A stretch of 32,181 nt of DNA from Lentisphaerota bacterium (GTDB lineage: Bacteria; Verrucomicrobiota; Lentisphaeria; Victivallales; UBA1829), in assembly GCA_015061845.1 (NCBI GenBank), contig SUVT01000026.1, forward strand, positions 1-32,181, written 5' to 3'. A program made the translations under genes and the position numbers. The notes beneath the pieces are model-generated. The model searched no databases, had not been told where the DNA came from, and was given only the letters and a program-made list of their open reading frames with translations. Positions 1 through 8,118 of the stretch are shown one piece after another. Every line of letters begins with the position of its first letter. The first letter of the stretch is position 1.

Positions 1-118
1 AATAAATAACCACCGAAAACGCCCCGCTTTAAGATCGCAGCGATGAATTTTAAGAATTTCTGAGGACTTTTGAAATTGACTCAAGACATTTTCCAAAAAA
101 TTCAAAGGATAATTTACT
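1..118. other. Upstream flank of the first gene
   Basis: No coding region is recognisable here. An AAAGGA ribosome-binding site (104-109) lies about 9 bp before the ATG at 119. I see no convincing promoter; a weak TTGACT (76-81) has no matching -10. The promoter may lie left of the window. Confidence 0.4.
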
Positions 119-2218
119 ATGCAAAAACTTTTTTTCTGTTCCTGTGCTCTCTTCGCTGGAGCCGTTCTGCAAAGTGCTGTTCCTTCTGCAAATGAATTGC
201 TCTCCTATGAACCGGTTCAGGAGAAAATGCTCGTTTATGGAACCGGATTTGAAGATCCGAATGACAAAAGCATCATCCTCGGCGAAGGGAGTCGTTTCGC
301 AAAAGGGGAAGGTAATAACGGAAATACCGCATTGCGGATCGACCGCGTTGGTAGAGTCAGCCGGGTTCTCGACAGTTCGATCGCATTGCCCCCGGAAAAG
401 ATCAAGCCCGGATATAAATACCGGGTCGTTGTCAATGTAAAGGGAAAAGGTGTCCGGCATGCTGTCCGTAAAAGACCCCCAACCAGTTACCGGTTCATGG
501 AAACCTACTACAAAGACTCTAAAGGGAGCATGAGCACTTTCTGGAAAAACAGAGTTGTCCCTTTTGCTGTCCCTCCGAAAGAAGATGCTTTTCATGAGTT
601 CAGCTATATCTTCCCGGGAGTGAAAGGTGCCAGCGCATTTCTGCGATTGGCTCAGTGGTACGATTTTCTGGGAACGATCTGGTTCGATGACCTTCGTGTT
701 TATCAGGAAGGGGTTGATGTCAATGCGTTCCTGATAGAGCCGCGTTCCGCAACATTTTTTGAAAAAAACAGCTCTTTCCGGATCAGGATCAGCATTCCGG
801 ATGAACTCAAAAATCTGCTCTGTGTAGTAGAATTTGTGAAAGATAATAAGGTTCTTTTCCAGCAGGTCGTTCCCGTAAAAGATTTCTGGGCGGAAGGAAA
901 GTTTCCGAAGGTTCTACCCGTGGGTCAGGCCGTTATGCACATGACACTGGTCGATCCTGTCAAAAAAAGAAAATACAGAACGATCACGCATCCGGTAACG
1001 GTTCGGGCAAAGTATGCTCCTCCTGCCGGAGCGGTGACGTTTGACCGGGAAAACCGGATGTATGTGGATGGAAAACCGTTCTTTCCGCTGGGGATTTTTT
1101 ACAGCAGTCTTCCCCATCAGCGGGAGGAACATCTGAAACGGCTGAAGGACTCTCCGTTCAATCTCATTATGGATTACTCCGCATTGAGTATTGCCGCACC
1201 TGACGATCAGGAAAAAATCACAGCCATCCGCAAGGGGCTCGACCGGATGCAGCACTATAATATCAAGATCATTGTGTGCCTTACTGCATTTTATGTCAAA
1301 CACTCCAATTATGTGAAGCGCGGCTGGTCCGGAGAAAAAGGGACCCTCAATATGACCCGGAAGCTGGTCAATGCTATCAAGGATCATCCGGCTCTGCTGG
1401 GATATTATCTGACAGATGAACTTTCAGAAGAACAGCTTTCAGTCCCCGTTCAGATGCGTCAGCTCATCAACCATCTTGACCCGTATCATCCCACCTTTAC
1501 GCTTTCCAATCTTCCTTCCGCAATGCCGAACTACATCGTTTCCGGAGATATCTTCATGTATGACCCGTACCCGATCGCATCTGTAAAAGGCGGCAGACGC
1601 GGCGTGGAAAAAAATATCAGCTCTTTCCGGGAAAATATGCACAGGAGCGGCGCGCCCTGCTGGGGCGTTCCGCAGACGTTCAACTGGGGGATCCACCGTA
1701 CCATCCATGCCCAAAATCCCGGACAGGAAAAGTTGGAAAATTATCTTGAACCGACGGTGAGCGATATGCGTTCAATGATGCTTCTTTGTTTGCTGGATGA
1801 TGCCAGAGGTATCGTTCCGTGGTGCTATCCTTTCCCGTGGCCAAAGTTCGTTTGGGATCGTTTCAAGGCAAAAGGAATGGCAGACTATCCGGAAAAATTC
1901 TGGGGTAAAATCAAAGAAGCCGCATCCGCAGTAAAGATGCTCTCCCCGTTCCTTGTGACTCCGCAAAAAAATCTCCCTGCTGTGCAGGTGCAGAATCAGG
2001 GGAAAACGAAAATCCGTACCAGACTTTACAGGAATGCTGCCGGAAAACATGCTCTTGTGATCGTCGGTTGCGGCGGCGGGGCTTCCAAAGGGATCATAAC
2101 GCTTCCCGCAGGACTCAAATTCCGTTCAAAATATGGACTGACCAAGAGTCTTGGAAACGGAAAATATCTGTTCGCAAGCGCGGATCTGGATTCCGATATC
2201 CTTGAGGAAATCCAGTAA
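119..2218 (+). CDS. Exported TIM-barrel glycoside-hydrolase-like protein
   Basis: A 699-residue protein with an N-terminal signal peptide (about residues 1-20, Lys then a hydrophobic stretch ending near Ala). Residues about 40-200 look like a galactose-binding/CBM-type jelly roll: GFED near the start and IWFDDLRVY at the end, a common pattern in CBM4/9-type modules. Residues about 205-300 look like an Ig-type spacer. From about 305 (VDGKPFFPLGIFYSS) a TIM-barrel glycosidase fold begins. GYYLTDELS at 428-436 resembles the acid/base strand of GH42/GH2-like barrels, making Glu434 the candidate acid/base. The nucleophile was not identified. It likely cleaves a glycan in the periplasm or at the surface; the substrate is unknown. 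The start is chosen from the AAAGGA site and signal peptide. The gene stands alone and ends at a strong hairpin terminator. The family assignment is by motif only. Confidence 0.7.
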   Translation: MQKLFFCSCALFAGAVLQSAVPSANELLSYEPVQEKMLVYGTGFEDPNDKSIILGEGSRFAKGEGNNGNTALRIDRVGRVSRVLDSSIALPPEKIKPGYKYRVVVNVKGKGVRHAVRKRPPTSYRFMETYYKDSKGSMSTFWKNRVVPFAVPPKEDAFHEFSYIFPGVKGASAFLRLAQWYDFLGTIWFDDLRVYQEGVDVNAFLIEPRSATFFEKNSSFRIRISIPDELKNLLCVVEFVKDNKVLFQQVVPVKDFWAEGKFPKVLPVGQAVMHMTLVDPVKKRKYRTITHPVTVRAKYAPPAGAVTFDRENRMYVDGKPFFPLGIFYSSLPHQREEHLKRLKDSPFNLIMDYSALSIAAPDDQEKITAIRKGLDRMQHYNIKIIVCLTAFYVKHSNYVKRGWSGEKGTLNMTRKLVNAIKDHPALLGYYLTDELSEEQLSVPVQMRQLINHLDPYHPTFTLSNLPSAMPNYIVSGDIFMYDPYPIASVKGGRRGVEKNISSFRENMHRSGAPCWGVPQTFNWGIHRTIHAQNPGQEKLENYLEPTVSDMRSMMLLCLLDDARGIVPWCYPFPWPKFVWDRFKAKGMADYPEKFWGKIKEAASAVKMLSPFLVTPQKNLPAVQVQNQGKTKIRTRLYRNAAGKHALVIVGCGGGASKGIITLPAGLKFRSKYGLTKSLGNGKYLFASADLDSDILEEIQ

Positions 2219-2252
2219 AAACTGTCATTCCAAATCCGGTAAACAGAATATT

Positions 2253-2297
2253 GGCATTCATGTTTTGGGGTATTCTGAGACATGAATGCCTTTTTTT
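2253..2297 (+). terminator. Intrinsic terminator after the exported glycosidase-like gene
   Basis: A perfect 10-bp stem (GGCATTCATG at 2253-2262 with CATGAATGCC at 2281-2290) carries an 18-nt loop and is followed by seven T (2291-2297). It sits between two convergent genes and may also stop larE transcription, although there is no T-tract on that strand. The same stem sequence recurs near 31590. Confidence 0.85.
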
Positions 2298-2305
2298 GCA
2301 GCCGT

Positions 2306-3139
2306 TCAGACCTTATCAGCTTTTTTTGTCTGAAAATGATCAAAACTTCCGCTACGGTAGCCCCGTGGGTCGATCGTGATATCTTTGAATCCGATGGAGT
2401 GCAATTCTTGGAACAACTCTGCCTGACAATTTTGCAGAGCAGGGAGCTGGTCAGAAGAAACTTCAATTCTTGCCGTATTGCCGTCGATCCTGAGCCGGAT
2501 CTCTGCCGCTTGCGGAACAAATTTCCGGATGATCTCTTCACCGGCTGCAACTTTCCGGATCTTTTCAGCGGTCAGTTCCATGCCGTAATCAAATCTGGTC
2601 GCAAGACATGGAGATGCCGGTTTTTCTGCGGTGGAAAGCCAAAGTTCACGGGAGAGCTGCCGAACCTCTGCTTTGGAAAAATTACATTCTGCCAACGGCG
2701 AGCGTACTCCCAGTTCCCGGATCGCTTTTTGTCCCGGACGGTATTTTGTCAGATCATCGGCATTGGTTCCGTCGATCACATAGAAAAGATTTTTTTCTGC
2801 TGCGAACTCCCGGATTTTTGTGAAGAAATATTTTTTGCAGAAGTAGCACCGTTCCAGGCAGTTGTTCCTGACTTCCGGAATCGACAGAGGATCATATTCC
2901 AAACAGTAAAAAGGGACTCCGGACCGTTTTGCCAATTCTTCCGCTTCGGCGCACTCCTGTTCACTTTGAAAAGCAGAATACATCATGACTGCCGCAAAGG
3001 GAAACGGTTTCTGTTCCCGGAGTTTTGCGATCACAGCCAGCAGAAGCGCACTGTCTGTCCCCCCGGAAAACCCAAGCGCAATTCCATCCTGACAGAATTC
3101 AGAAAGATTCCGGAGCAATCTGTCCAACAGCTCAGACAT
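2306..3139 (-). CDS. larE: LarE, ATP-dependent sulfur transferase for nickel-pincer cofactor synthesis
   Basis: LarE adenylates the carboxylates of pyridinium-3,5-biscarboxylic acid mononucleotide and inserts sulfur, giving the dithio precursor of the nickel-pincer nucleotide. The 277-residue protein has the PP-loop SGGTDS at 25-30 and the conserved SPCLATR at 176-182, with Cys178 in the position of the sacrificial cysteine of the Lactiplantibacillus enzyme. It also has Cys98 and Cys101 (RCYFC). Three cysteines are the arrangement reported for LarE proteins that carry a [4Fe-4S] cluster and need not sacrifice their own sulfur. The ATG at 3139 gives the usual LarE length; an in-frame extension back to 3277 would run inside larC. 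The start overlaps the larC stop by 8 bp, so the genes are translationally coupled. Confidence 0.92.
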   Translation of the reverse strand: MSELLDRLLRNLSEFCQDGIALGFSGGTDSALLLAVIAKLREQKPFPFAAVMMYSAFQSEQECAEAEELAKRSGVPFYCLEYDPLSIPEVRNNCLERCYFCKKYFFTKIREFAAEKNLFYVIDGTNADDLTKYRPGQKAIRELGVRSPLAECNFSKAEVRQLSRELWLSTAEKPASPCLATRFDYGMELTAEKIRKVAAGEEIIRKFVPQAAEIRLRIDGNTARIEVSSDQLPALQNCQAELFQELHSIGFKDITIDPRGYRSGSFDHFQTKKADKV

Positions 3140-4319
3140 CCTGTTCCTTTGCTTTCCGGGCGGCTTCTTCAAACACTTCCTGAATGGGAATCCCGCTCCC
3201 TTTTGCCGCCCGCTTGACACTTTCAAATTCCGGATAATAGCGGATGATCTCTTCGTAAGAACAGCGTTTGACTTCAATTTCTCCGGCTGATGTTTTGACT
3301 TTCATAAGCTGCCGATCCATGCAGACCCGGTCGACAGGATATTTCCTCAGACCGATGGTCGTGGTACAGCGGAAGATAGTTTTTTCGATTTTGGAGAGAT
3401 CTTTTTCTGTCGCGATGACTTTCAACAGAACCGCCGGACGGTTTTTTTTCATGAAACAGGGCTGATAGATCACATCTTTCGCACCGGAAGCGAAAAGCTC
3501 CTCCATGGCAAACCCGAGAACTTCTCCGGTGGAATCGTCAATATTGCTTTCCAGTACATAAATTTTTTCCGGTGAAGCCACTGCAGAAAGCAGCATGGCA
3601 CGCAGGATGTTGGGGCGTCCGAAATCACGTTTTCCAAGCCCGATCCCGATTTTTTCGATAACATATTCCGGCGGCAGTTTGGAACTTGTCCGGAGAGCTG
3701 CCGCAATGGCAATACCGGTGGGCGTGATCATCTCCCCTTTTGCATCCGTGACCCGCAGCGGGATTCCGGAACTTTGTGCGATATTCACAACTGCCGGAAC
3801 CGGAACCGGCAATTCTCCATGCTGACAGCGCACCGTTCCGGTCCCTTCGGAAAGTCCGGTAACAATGCACTCTTCAATTCCAAGATCATCGATCAGAACA
3901 GCTGCGGAAACAATATCGACGATGGAATCCACAGCGCCGACTTCATGAAAATGCACCTCTTCAATGGAACAGCCATGAGCTTTTGCCTCTGCATCGGCGA
4001 GGATGTTGAAGATTTTTACCGCAAGAGACTTTGCCCGTTCCGGAAGAATTGCTTTTTCGAGGATTTCACGGATATCAGAAAGGTGTCTGTGGCAATGGTG
4101 ATGTTCATGATGATGTTCATGATGCAGGATCACGTTGAAATCACAGCCTTCCAGACCATAACTTTTCTTTCTGGAAATTTCATAATCGAACTCATCCAGC
4201 TGCAGACTCTTCAAACATTCTGCAAGATGTTCTCTGTTTCCGCCGAGATCCAGCAGGGCGGCAACGGCCATATCACCGGAAATTCCGGAAGCTCCTTCCA
4301 GATACAATATTTTACTCAT
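3132..4319 (-). CDS. larC: LarC, nickel insertion protein for the nickel-pincer cofactor
   Basis: LarC inserts nickel into the pyridinium-dithio mononucleotide in a CTP-dependent step, completing the nickel-pincer nucleotide. The 395-residue protein starts MSKILYLEGASGISGDM, the family signature, and has a histidine-rich stretch at 66-79 that is likely a nickel-binding loop. Later motifs include FHEVGAVDSIVD and ESNIDDSTGE. It is one uninterrupted reading frame, unlike L. plantarum, where larC1 and larC2 are joined by a frameshift. The ATG at 4319 overlaps the larB stop as ATGA. It lies between larB and larE in the usual order. Confidence 0.93.
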   Translation of the reverse strand: MSKILYLEGASGISGDMAVAALLDLGGNREHLAECLKSLQLDEFDYEISRKKSYGLEGCDFNVILHHEHHHEHHHCHRHLSDIREILEKAILPERAKSLAVKIFNILADAEAKAHGCSIEEVHFHEVGAVDSIVDIVSAAVLIDDLGIEECIVTGLSEGTGTVRCQHGELPVPVPAVVNIAQSSGIPLRVTDAKGEMITPTGIAIAAALRTSSKLPPEYVIEKIGIGLGKRDFGRPNILRAMLLSAVASPEKIYVLESNIDDSTGEVLGFAMEELFASGAKDVIYQPCFMKKNRPAVLLKVIATEKDLSKIEKTIFRCTTTIGLRKYPVDRVCMDRQLMKVKTSAGEIEVKRCSYEEIIRYYPEFESVKRAAKGSGIPIQEVFEEAARKAKEQDV

Positions 4320-4993
4320 GAGTTCCGTCCTTTCATCCGGAGGATCCGGCAAGCGAGAACTCCGGCACCGAATCCGTTGTCAATGTTCACGACAGACATG
4401 CCTTCTGCGCAGGAATTCAGCATGGCAAGCAGAGGCGCGATCCCTTCAAAGCCGGCACCGTAGCCGACACTGGTGGGAATCGCAATCACAGGGGCATCGG
4501 TCAAACCGGCAATCACACTGCCCAGTGCGCCTTCCATTCCGGCAGCGGCGATCACGATATCAGCCTCTCTGATCTGTTCCACCCGTGCAAGCAGCCGGTG
4601 AAGTCCGGCAACGCCAACATCATAATGACGGTCAACTTCCGCACCGAAGAACTCAATGGTTTTCGCTGCTTCTTCTGCCGCCGGGATATCAGCTGTTCCT
4701 CCTGTGCAAACCGCAACTTTTCCTTTCAGATTCGGTCTGTCTCCCCAGTCGGAAGCTAATATTTTTGATGTGGGATCGTATGTTACAGGAATTTGTTTTT
4801 TTACGAGAAATTCAGCCTGTTCCGTGGAACATTTTGTTCCCAGCACAGGAATATTTTCTTCCTGAAATGCAAGAAGGATCTCTGCAAGCTGTTCTGATGT
4901 TTTTCCCGGACAGAAAACAGTTTCACTCTGACCGGTCCGTTCTGAACGGCTGAGATCGAGTTTCGCAAAACCGAGATCTTTGATTTTATCCAT
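4316..4993 (-). CDS. larB: LarB, pyridinium-3,5-biscarboxylate mononucleotide synthase
   Basis: LarB carboxylates nicotinic acid adenine dinucleotide and hydrolyses it to the biscarboxylate mononucleotide, the first step of nickel-pincer synthesis. The 225-residue protein has a short N-terminal region followed by a PurE/AIR-carboxylase-like domain. Motifs include VAVCTGGTADIPAAEEA, GVAGLHRLL, GMEGALGSVIAGL and IAIPTSVGYGAG. The ATG at 4993 has an AGGA site upstream; a longer in-frame start at 5092 would cross the promoter and is rejected. This is the first gene of larBCE. No larA-type enzyme is in the window, so the cofactor client is unknown. Confidence 0.93.
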   Translation of the reverse strand: MDKIKDLGFAKLDLSRSERTGQSETVFCPGKTSEQLAEILLAFQEENIPVLGTKCSTEQAEFLVKKQIPVTYDPTSKILASDWGDRPNLKGKVAVCTGGTADIPAAEEAAKTIEFFGAEVDRHYDVGVAGLHRLLARVEQIREADIVIAAAGMEGALGSVIAGLTDAPVIAIPTSVGYGAGFEGIAPLLAMLNSCAEGMSVVNIDNGFGAGVLACRILRMKGRNS

Positions 4994-5033
4994 AAAAATT
5001 CCTGTTGATAAGTGATAATTTCGATTTCTCTTG

Positions 5034-5061
5034 AATATAGCACAGGAAAGATATAATTCAA
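5034..5061 (-). promoter_or_regulatory. Promoter of larBCE
   Basis: On the minus strand: -35 TTGAAT (5056-5061), a 16-bp spacer, and -10 TATATT (5034-5039) preceded by TGC, an extended -10. It lies about 40 bp upstream of the larB ATG, between the upstream terminator and the gene. Confidence 0.65.
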
Positions 5062-5070
5062 ATAGAGATA

Positions 5071-5100
5071 AAAAAAACGTCCGGACTTTCATCCGGACGT
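5071..5100 (-). terminator. Intrinsic terminator of the two-helix membrane protein gene
   Basis: On the minus strand, a perfect 9-bp stem (ACGTCCGGA arms at 5092-5100 and 5077-5085) with a 6-nt loop runs into seven T. It separates the gene at 5124-5876 from larBCE. Confidence 0.88.
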
Positions 5101-5123
5101 CTGAATAATCTTTTCACAAAAAC

Positions 5124-5876
5124 TTATTTAATTTTGTCAATATTGTCTTTTGTGACGAGTTCATAACGTGCGTCAAATGCTGCATTGAGATCATCAGGAG
5201 CAGGTTTCTGGTAATCTGCTTCTTTCAGACCCTGTTTTCCGCCAACTGCAACGATAATCTGCCCGGACTTGAAGTAAGGTCTGAGTGCTTCGATATCGCC
5301 CATATCCAGCAAAGCAACTTTCTGTTTATCACTCTTAAAAACTTCAAGTTTAATGACTTCAGCACCCATGGGGAGAGCTTCGAGGAGGATGAACAGTTTT
5401 GCATCTGCATTTGCCTTGAAGAACTTATTGAATTCTTCAACGGTCGGTCCGGGTTCAGCAGGAGCTTCTTCCGGCTTACGGGTGTATTCGATCGGCTTGA
5501 TTTCAGCATCGCCAACATACTTCTTGACGAGTTCTGCCTGTTCCTTTGCATATTCATTCTTAGCCCATTCAGAACCACCCTGGGGAATGATCACGATCTT
5601 ACCGGGATTCTTGGACTTGATATATTCAGCAACTTTCTTGATCTTTGCTTCATTGAAACGCTTTGCACTTTCCTGCTGAGTACGGGTCTCAAGATTTTCT
5701 CTGCCAATGCCTATGCTGTTATCAATAAAAGCATAGGAACAGACAATCAGAATAATCACGGCTACGACAGCCAACGGCTTGAATTTCGGATTGTCTTTTT
5801 TGATGTAGGAAACAACCATACATACAACAGCTGCAATAGCGAGAATGGCGATGAGCCAAGTTGGGATAGTGGGCAT
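5124..5876 (-). CDS. Membrane-anchored protein of unknown function
   Basis: I do not recognise this 250-residue protein. Two hydrophobic helices lie at about 6-24 and 33-51 with a short lysine-rich turn between them. A soluble domain of about 195 residues follows, with a Lys/Glu-rich helix (about 65-85), a strand-like KIVIIPQGG, a Pro/Glu-rich linker near 132-145, and further alpha/beta-like segments such as AKLFILLEALPMGAEVIKLEVF. With the turn likely inside, the soluble part would be cytoplasmic too, but topology is not certain. The start has a near-perfect CAGGAGGT site (5881-5888). It is monocistronic, with its own promoter and terminator, which suggests independent and fairly strong expression. 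Confidence 0.75.
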   Translation of the reverse strand: MPTIPTWLIAILAIAAVVCMVVSYIKKDNPKFKPLAVVAVIILIVCSYAFIDNSIGIGRENLETRTQQESAKRFNEAKIKKVAEYIKSKNPGKIVIIPQGGSEWAKNEYAKEQAELVKKYVGDAEIKPIEYTRKPEEAPAEPGPTVEEFNKFFKANADAKLFILLEALPMGAEVIKLEVFKSDKQKVALLDMGDIEALRPYFKSGQIIVAVGGKQGLKEADYQKPAPDDLNAAFDARYELVTKDNIDKIK

Positions 5877-5934
5877 TATAACCTCCTGTATTTTTTTGTT
5901 AATGCTCTCAATTCAATATCCATCGTTAGGGATA

Positions 5935-5962
5935 AATATAACAGTATTGAACGAATTTGCAA
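5935..5962 (-). promoter_or_regulatory. Promoter of the two-helix membrane protein gene
   Basis: On the minus strand: -35 TTGCAA (5957-5962), a 16-bp spacer, and -10 TATATT (5935-5940) with an upstream TGT, an extended -10. It begins about 9 bp after the stop of the kinase-like gene at 5971. Confidence 0.6.
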
Positions 5963-5970
5963 GATAAAAA

Positions 5971-6972
5971 TCAGTGAAAACCATAAAAAAATGAATATTT
6001 TTTGTCTTTCAGCATGGAAATCTTGACGTTTTCCCCCATTTTTTGGTAAATAACAGGAATATTTTCGCATGGTTTCTTCCGGATCTGACAGCGGAATGAT
6101 GTTTCCCAAAGTTCTCTCGCTACATGTTCCGGCATCTCTTTTTCTTCCAGAACTCCTTCCGGAAATTGCAGGAGCGGGGTGTGCCAAGCCGTGTTACGGA
6201 AATATTTTCCGGGACCATTTCCAGTTACAAAATCAGACCGTTTGGAAAAGAGACCGGAACGGCATTTTTCCCACACTTTTTCAGTCTGTTCTTCCCACTC
6301 TTTTTCCATCTCTTTCAGAAGTGTAAAAGCTTCTTCTTCCGTATCGTACATCCCGGCTTTCTGCAGCATTTCAGAAATCTGTTCTGCCGGAACTTCGCCG
6401 AAAGCAATTTCAAGAGAACGCAACACTTCTGCCGCAGGTATGACTGGTTCATCTGCTTCCACTGCGCCCGCCGGATCAAGAATAACGATACTCTCTCCGT
6501 CTGTTGCCAGGTTGTCCATGCGGAGATCAGGAATCATGATGCCGGATTGAATCACATCTGCCAGAAAATCGCAGAGTTTCTGAAGAAATTCTGTATTGAT
6601 TTCCGGAGAGGAATACCAATATTTCAGAAGTGTATCAAAATGTTCCGGCAGGGCTTTGGTCACAATGATTGAATCATCAAAAGTTGCTGACCATGCGGAA
6701 CATTCTGTACAGGGGATCCCTTTTTCTTCCAGAAGTGCAAAGGATCGAAAATCTTTTTCTGCTTTGGATTTCGTAAACGGAAGATGAAAGCCCCGTTCCC
6801 GTTTGACAAAATAATCTTTTCCGTCATCCGCAGTGATTTGCCAGATGTATTTGCTTCCGGTTCTGCTGAGCAGTTTTCCCGGGATCTGTTCTATATCTTT
6901 TGCCCAGGGATCAAGCAATGCTTCATCCCCGTACACATGCCAGGTTCTGCCATATTTTCTGATGTTGATCAT
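5971..6972 (-). CDS. Kinase-fold protein, lipopolysaccharide (Kdo/WaaP) kinase-like
   Basis: A 333-residue protein with an eukaryotic-kinase-like small-molecule kinase fold. Likely elements are the ATP-lysine Lys57 (YFVKRER), helix-C Glu72 (AEKDF), a catalytic loop PDLRMDN at 148-154 with Asp149 and Asn154, and LDPAG at 165-169 with Asp166 in the place of the DFG aspartate. This pattern and size fit the InaA/WaaP/Kdo kinase group, which phosphorylates lipid A core sugars at the inner membrane. Aminoglycoside- or choline-kinase relatives are alternatives. The C-terminal 150 residues are charged and not recognised. Its ATG overlaps the stop of the upstream gene as ATGA, and it ends the pfp-gatCA run. 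Confidence 0.6.
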   Translation of the reverse strand: MINIRKYGRTWHVYGDEALLDPWAKDIEQIPGKLLSRTGSKYIWQITADDGKDYFVKRERGFHLPFTKSKAEKDFRSFALLEEKGIPCTECSAWSATFDDSIIVTKALPEHFDTLLKYWYSSPEINTEFLQKLCDFLADVIQSGIMIPDLRMDNLATDGESIVILDPAGAVEADEPVIPAAEVLRSLEIAFGEVPAEQISEMLQKAGMYDTEEEAFTLLKEMEKEWEEQTEKVWEKCRSGLFSKRSDFVTGNGPGKYFRNTAWHTPLLQFPEGVLEEKEMPEHVARELWETSFRCQIRKKPCENIPVIYQKMGENVKISMLKDKKYSFFYGFH

Positions 6973-8108
6973 TTTTTGACGGAAAGATCTTTGATTTTTG
7001 TATAATATTCCAATGCCCGCAGGCTGTTCTTCAGGAAGGGACTCTTCTGCTGTTTCCGGAGTTCAACGGTTTTTTTCTGAAGAGCAATTGCGTTATCCAG
7101 ACGGCAGACTGCAAACTCAGCCCGGGCGGCGATTTCCATTGCGTTTGCATGAAACTCCGGATCATCAGAAGTGCCGGGCATTTTCAATATATCAGCGCAC
7201 AACTCAGGAACCTGTTCTGCCGGGAAGTAGAACCGCGGAGACATCTCCAGAAGGAATGCGGCAAGATTCAATTTATCATCGGACGTCGTGCAGTTTTTGA
7301 TTGCATTATCGACAGCCTTCTGCCAGAGAGAGAGATTTCCGGAACGGACGATCCGGTCAAGCAGCAGCAGGTGGATCCCTCCGGCTTTTTTGCCGCACTT
7401 CGCTATGCGGTCCTCCAGAAACCTGATTGCGTTTCCGGATTGATTTTTCAATTCATAGGAGTAAAGAATGGTTTGAATGGATGTCATATCCCCGGGATTT
7501 TTTTCAAGGATTTTTTCCGCTGTTTTTGCAGCAACATCAGGAAGTCCCGAACGGAGAGCTGTCTGCATCTCCATTTTCATGCGGGAGATCCCGCGATACT
7601 CTTCCAGTGAAAAAGTTCCATCCATAATGGCACTTACCACGGAATCCAGATCCATAACAGGTCCGATCCATGCAATCGCACCGTTAACACCGATGACTGC
7701 TTCGGGAACTCTTGTTACAACAAAATTCCGGTAAGTTCTGCCATTATTATCAGCTCCGATCGCAATGGTATAGGATGGATCCGATAACTTCATAAAGCTA
7801 TCCAAAGTCGCCTTGTCATTCGGAACAACAACTCTGATTTTCAGTAACCATTTTCCCTGATAGGCACGGCGGAATTTGGATTCCAGACTCTCCAGATAGC
7901 GGAGAGTCTGGATATTTTCCTGAGTATTGATATCTGAGAAGACAACAATATCCATGATTTTTGTATCTTTTCCGGGGCAGACCCTACGGAGCGGTTTTAC
8001 CCAATCCGCATCAACATCCGGCATTTTCATGCCGGGCGCCACGTTGATCTGCGCCACAGCGGAACAGACTACTCCAAGAAAAATCAGGATCGCTGTAAAT
8101 CTTCTCAT
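6969..8108 (-). CDS. Exported thioredoxin-fold protein without active-site cysteines, plus helical repeats
   Basis: A 379-residue protein from the third of three consecutive ATG codons (8108). The GAGGAG site directly abuts the first ATG (8114), so the third is better spaced. A signal peptide ends at about SAVAQ. Residues about 20-165 resemble a TlpA/ResA-type thioredoxin fold: a strand IMDIVVF, then a position where WCxxC is expected but INTQEN occurs, and a cis-Pro-like RVPEAVIGVNG. The rest is helical and resembles TPR repeats (TAEKILEKNPGD, ALQKKTVELRK-like pairs). Without the cysteines it is unlikely to be a redox enzyme; a periplasmic scaffold or adaptor is an inference. It starts 10 bp after the gatA stop. 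Confidence 0.65.
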   Translation of the reverse strand: MRRFTAILIFLGVVCSAVAQINVAPGMKMPDVDADWVKPLRRVCPGKDTKIMDIVVFSDINTQENIQTLRYLESLESKFRRAYQGKWLLKIRVVVPNDKATLDSFMKLSDPSYTIAIGADNNGRTYRNFVVTRVPEAVIGVNGAIAWIGPVMDLDSVVSAIMDGTFSLEEYRGISRMKMEMQTALRSGLPDVAAKTAEKILEKNPGDMTSIQTILYSYELKNQSGNAIRFLEDRIAKCGKKAGGIHLLLLDRIVRSGNLSLWQKAVDNAIKNCTTSDDKLNLAAFLLEMSPRFYFPAEQVPELCADILKMPGTSDDPEFHANAMEIAARAEFAVCRLDNAIALQKKTVELRKQQKSPFLKNSLRALEYYTKIKDLSVKK

Positions 8109-8118
8109 CATCATCTCC

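Noticed and set aside
2282-3217. A 311-codon open frame on the plus strand
   Set aside because: It is antisense to larE and starts inside the hairpin of the upstream terminator.
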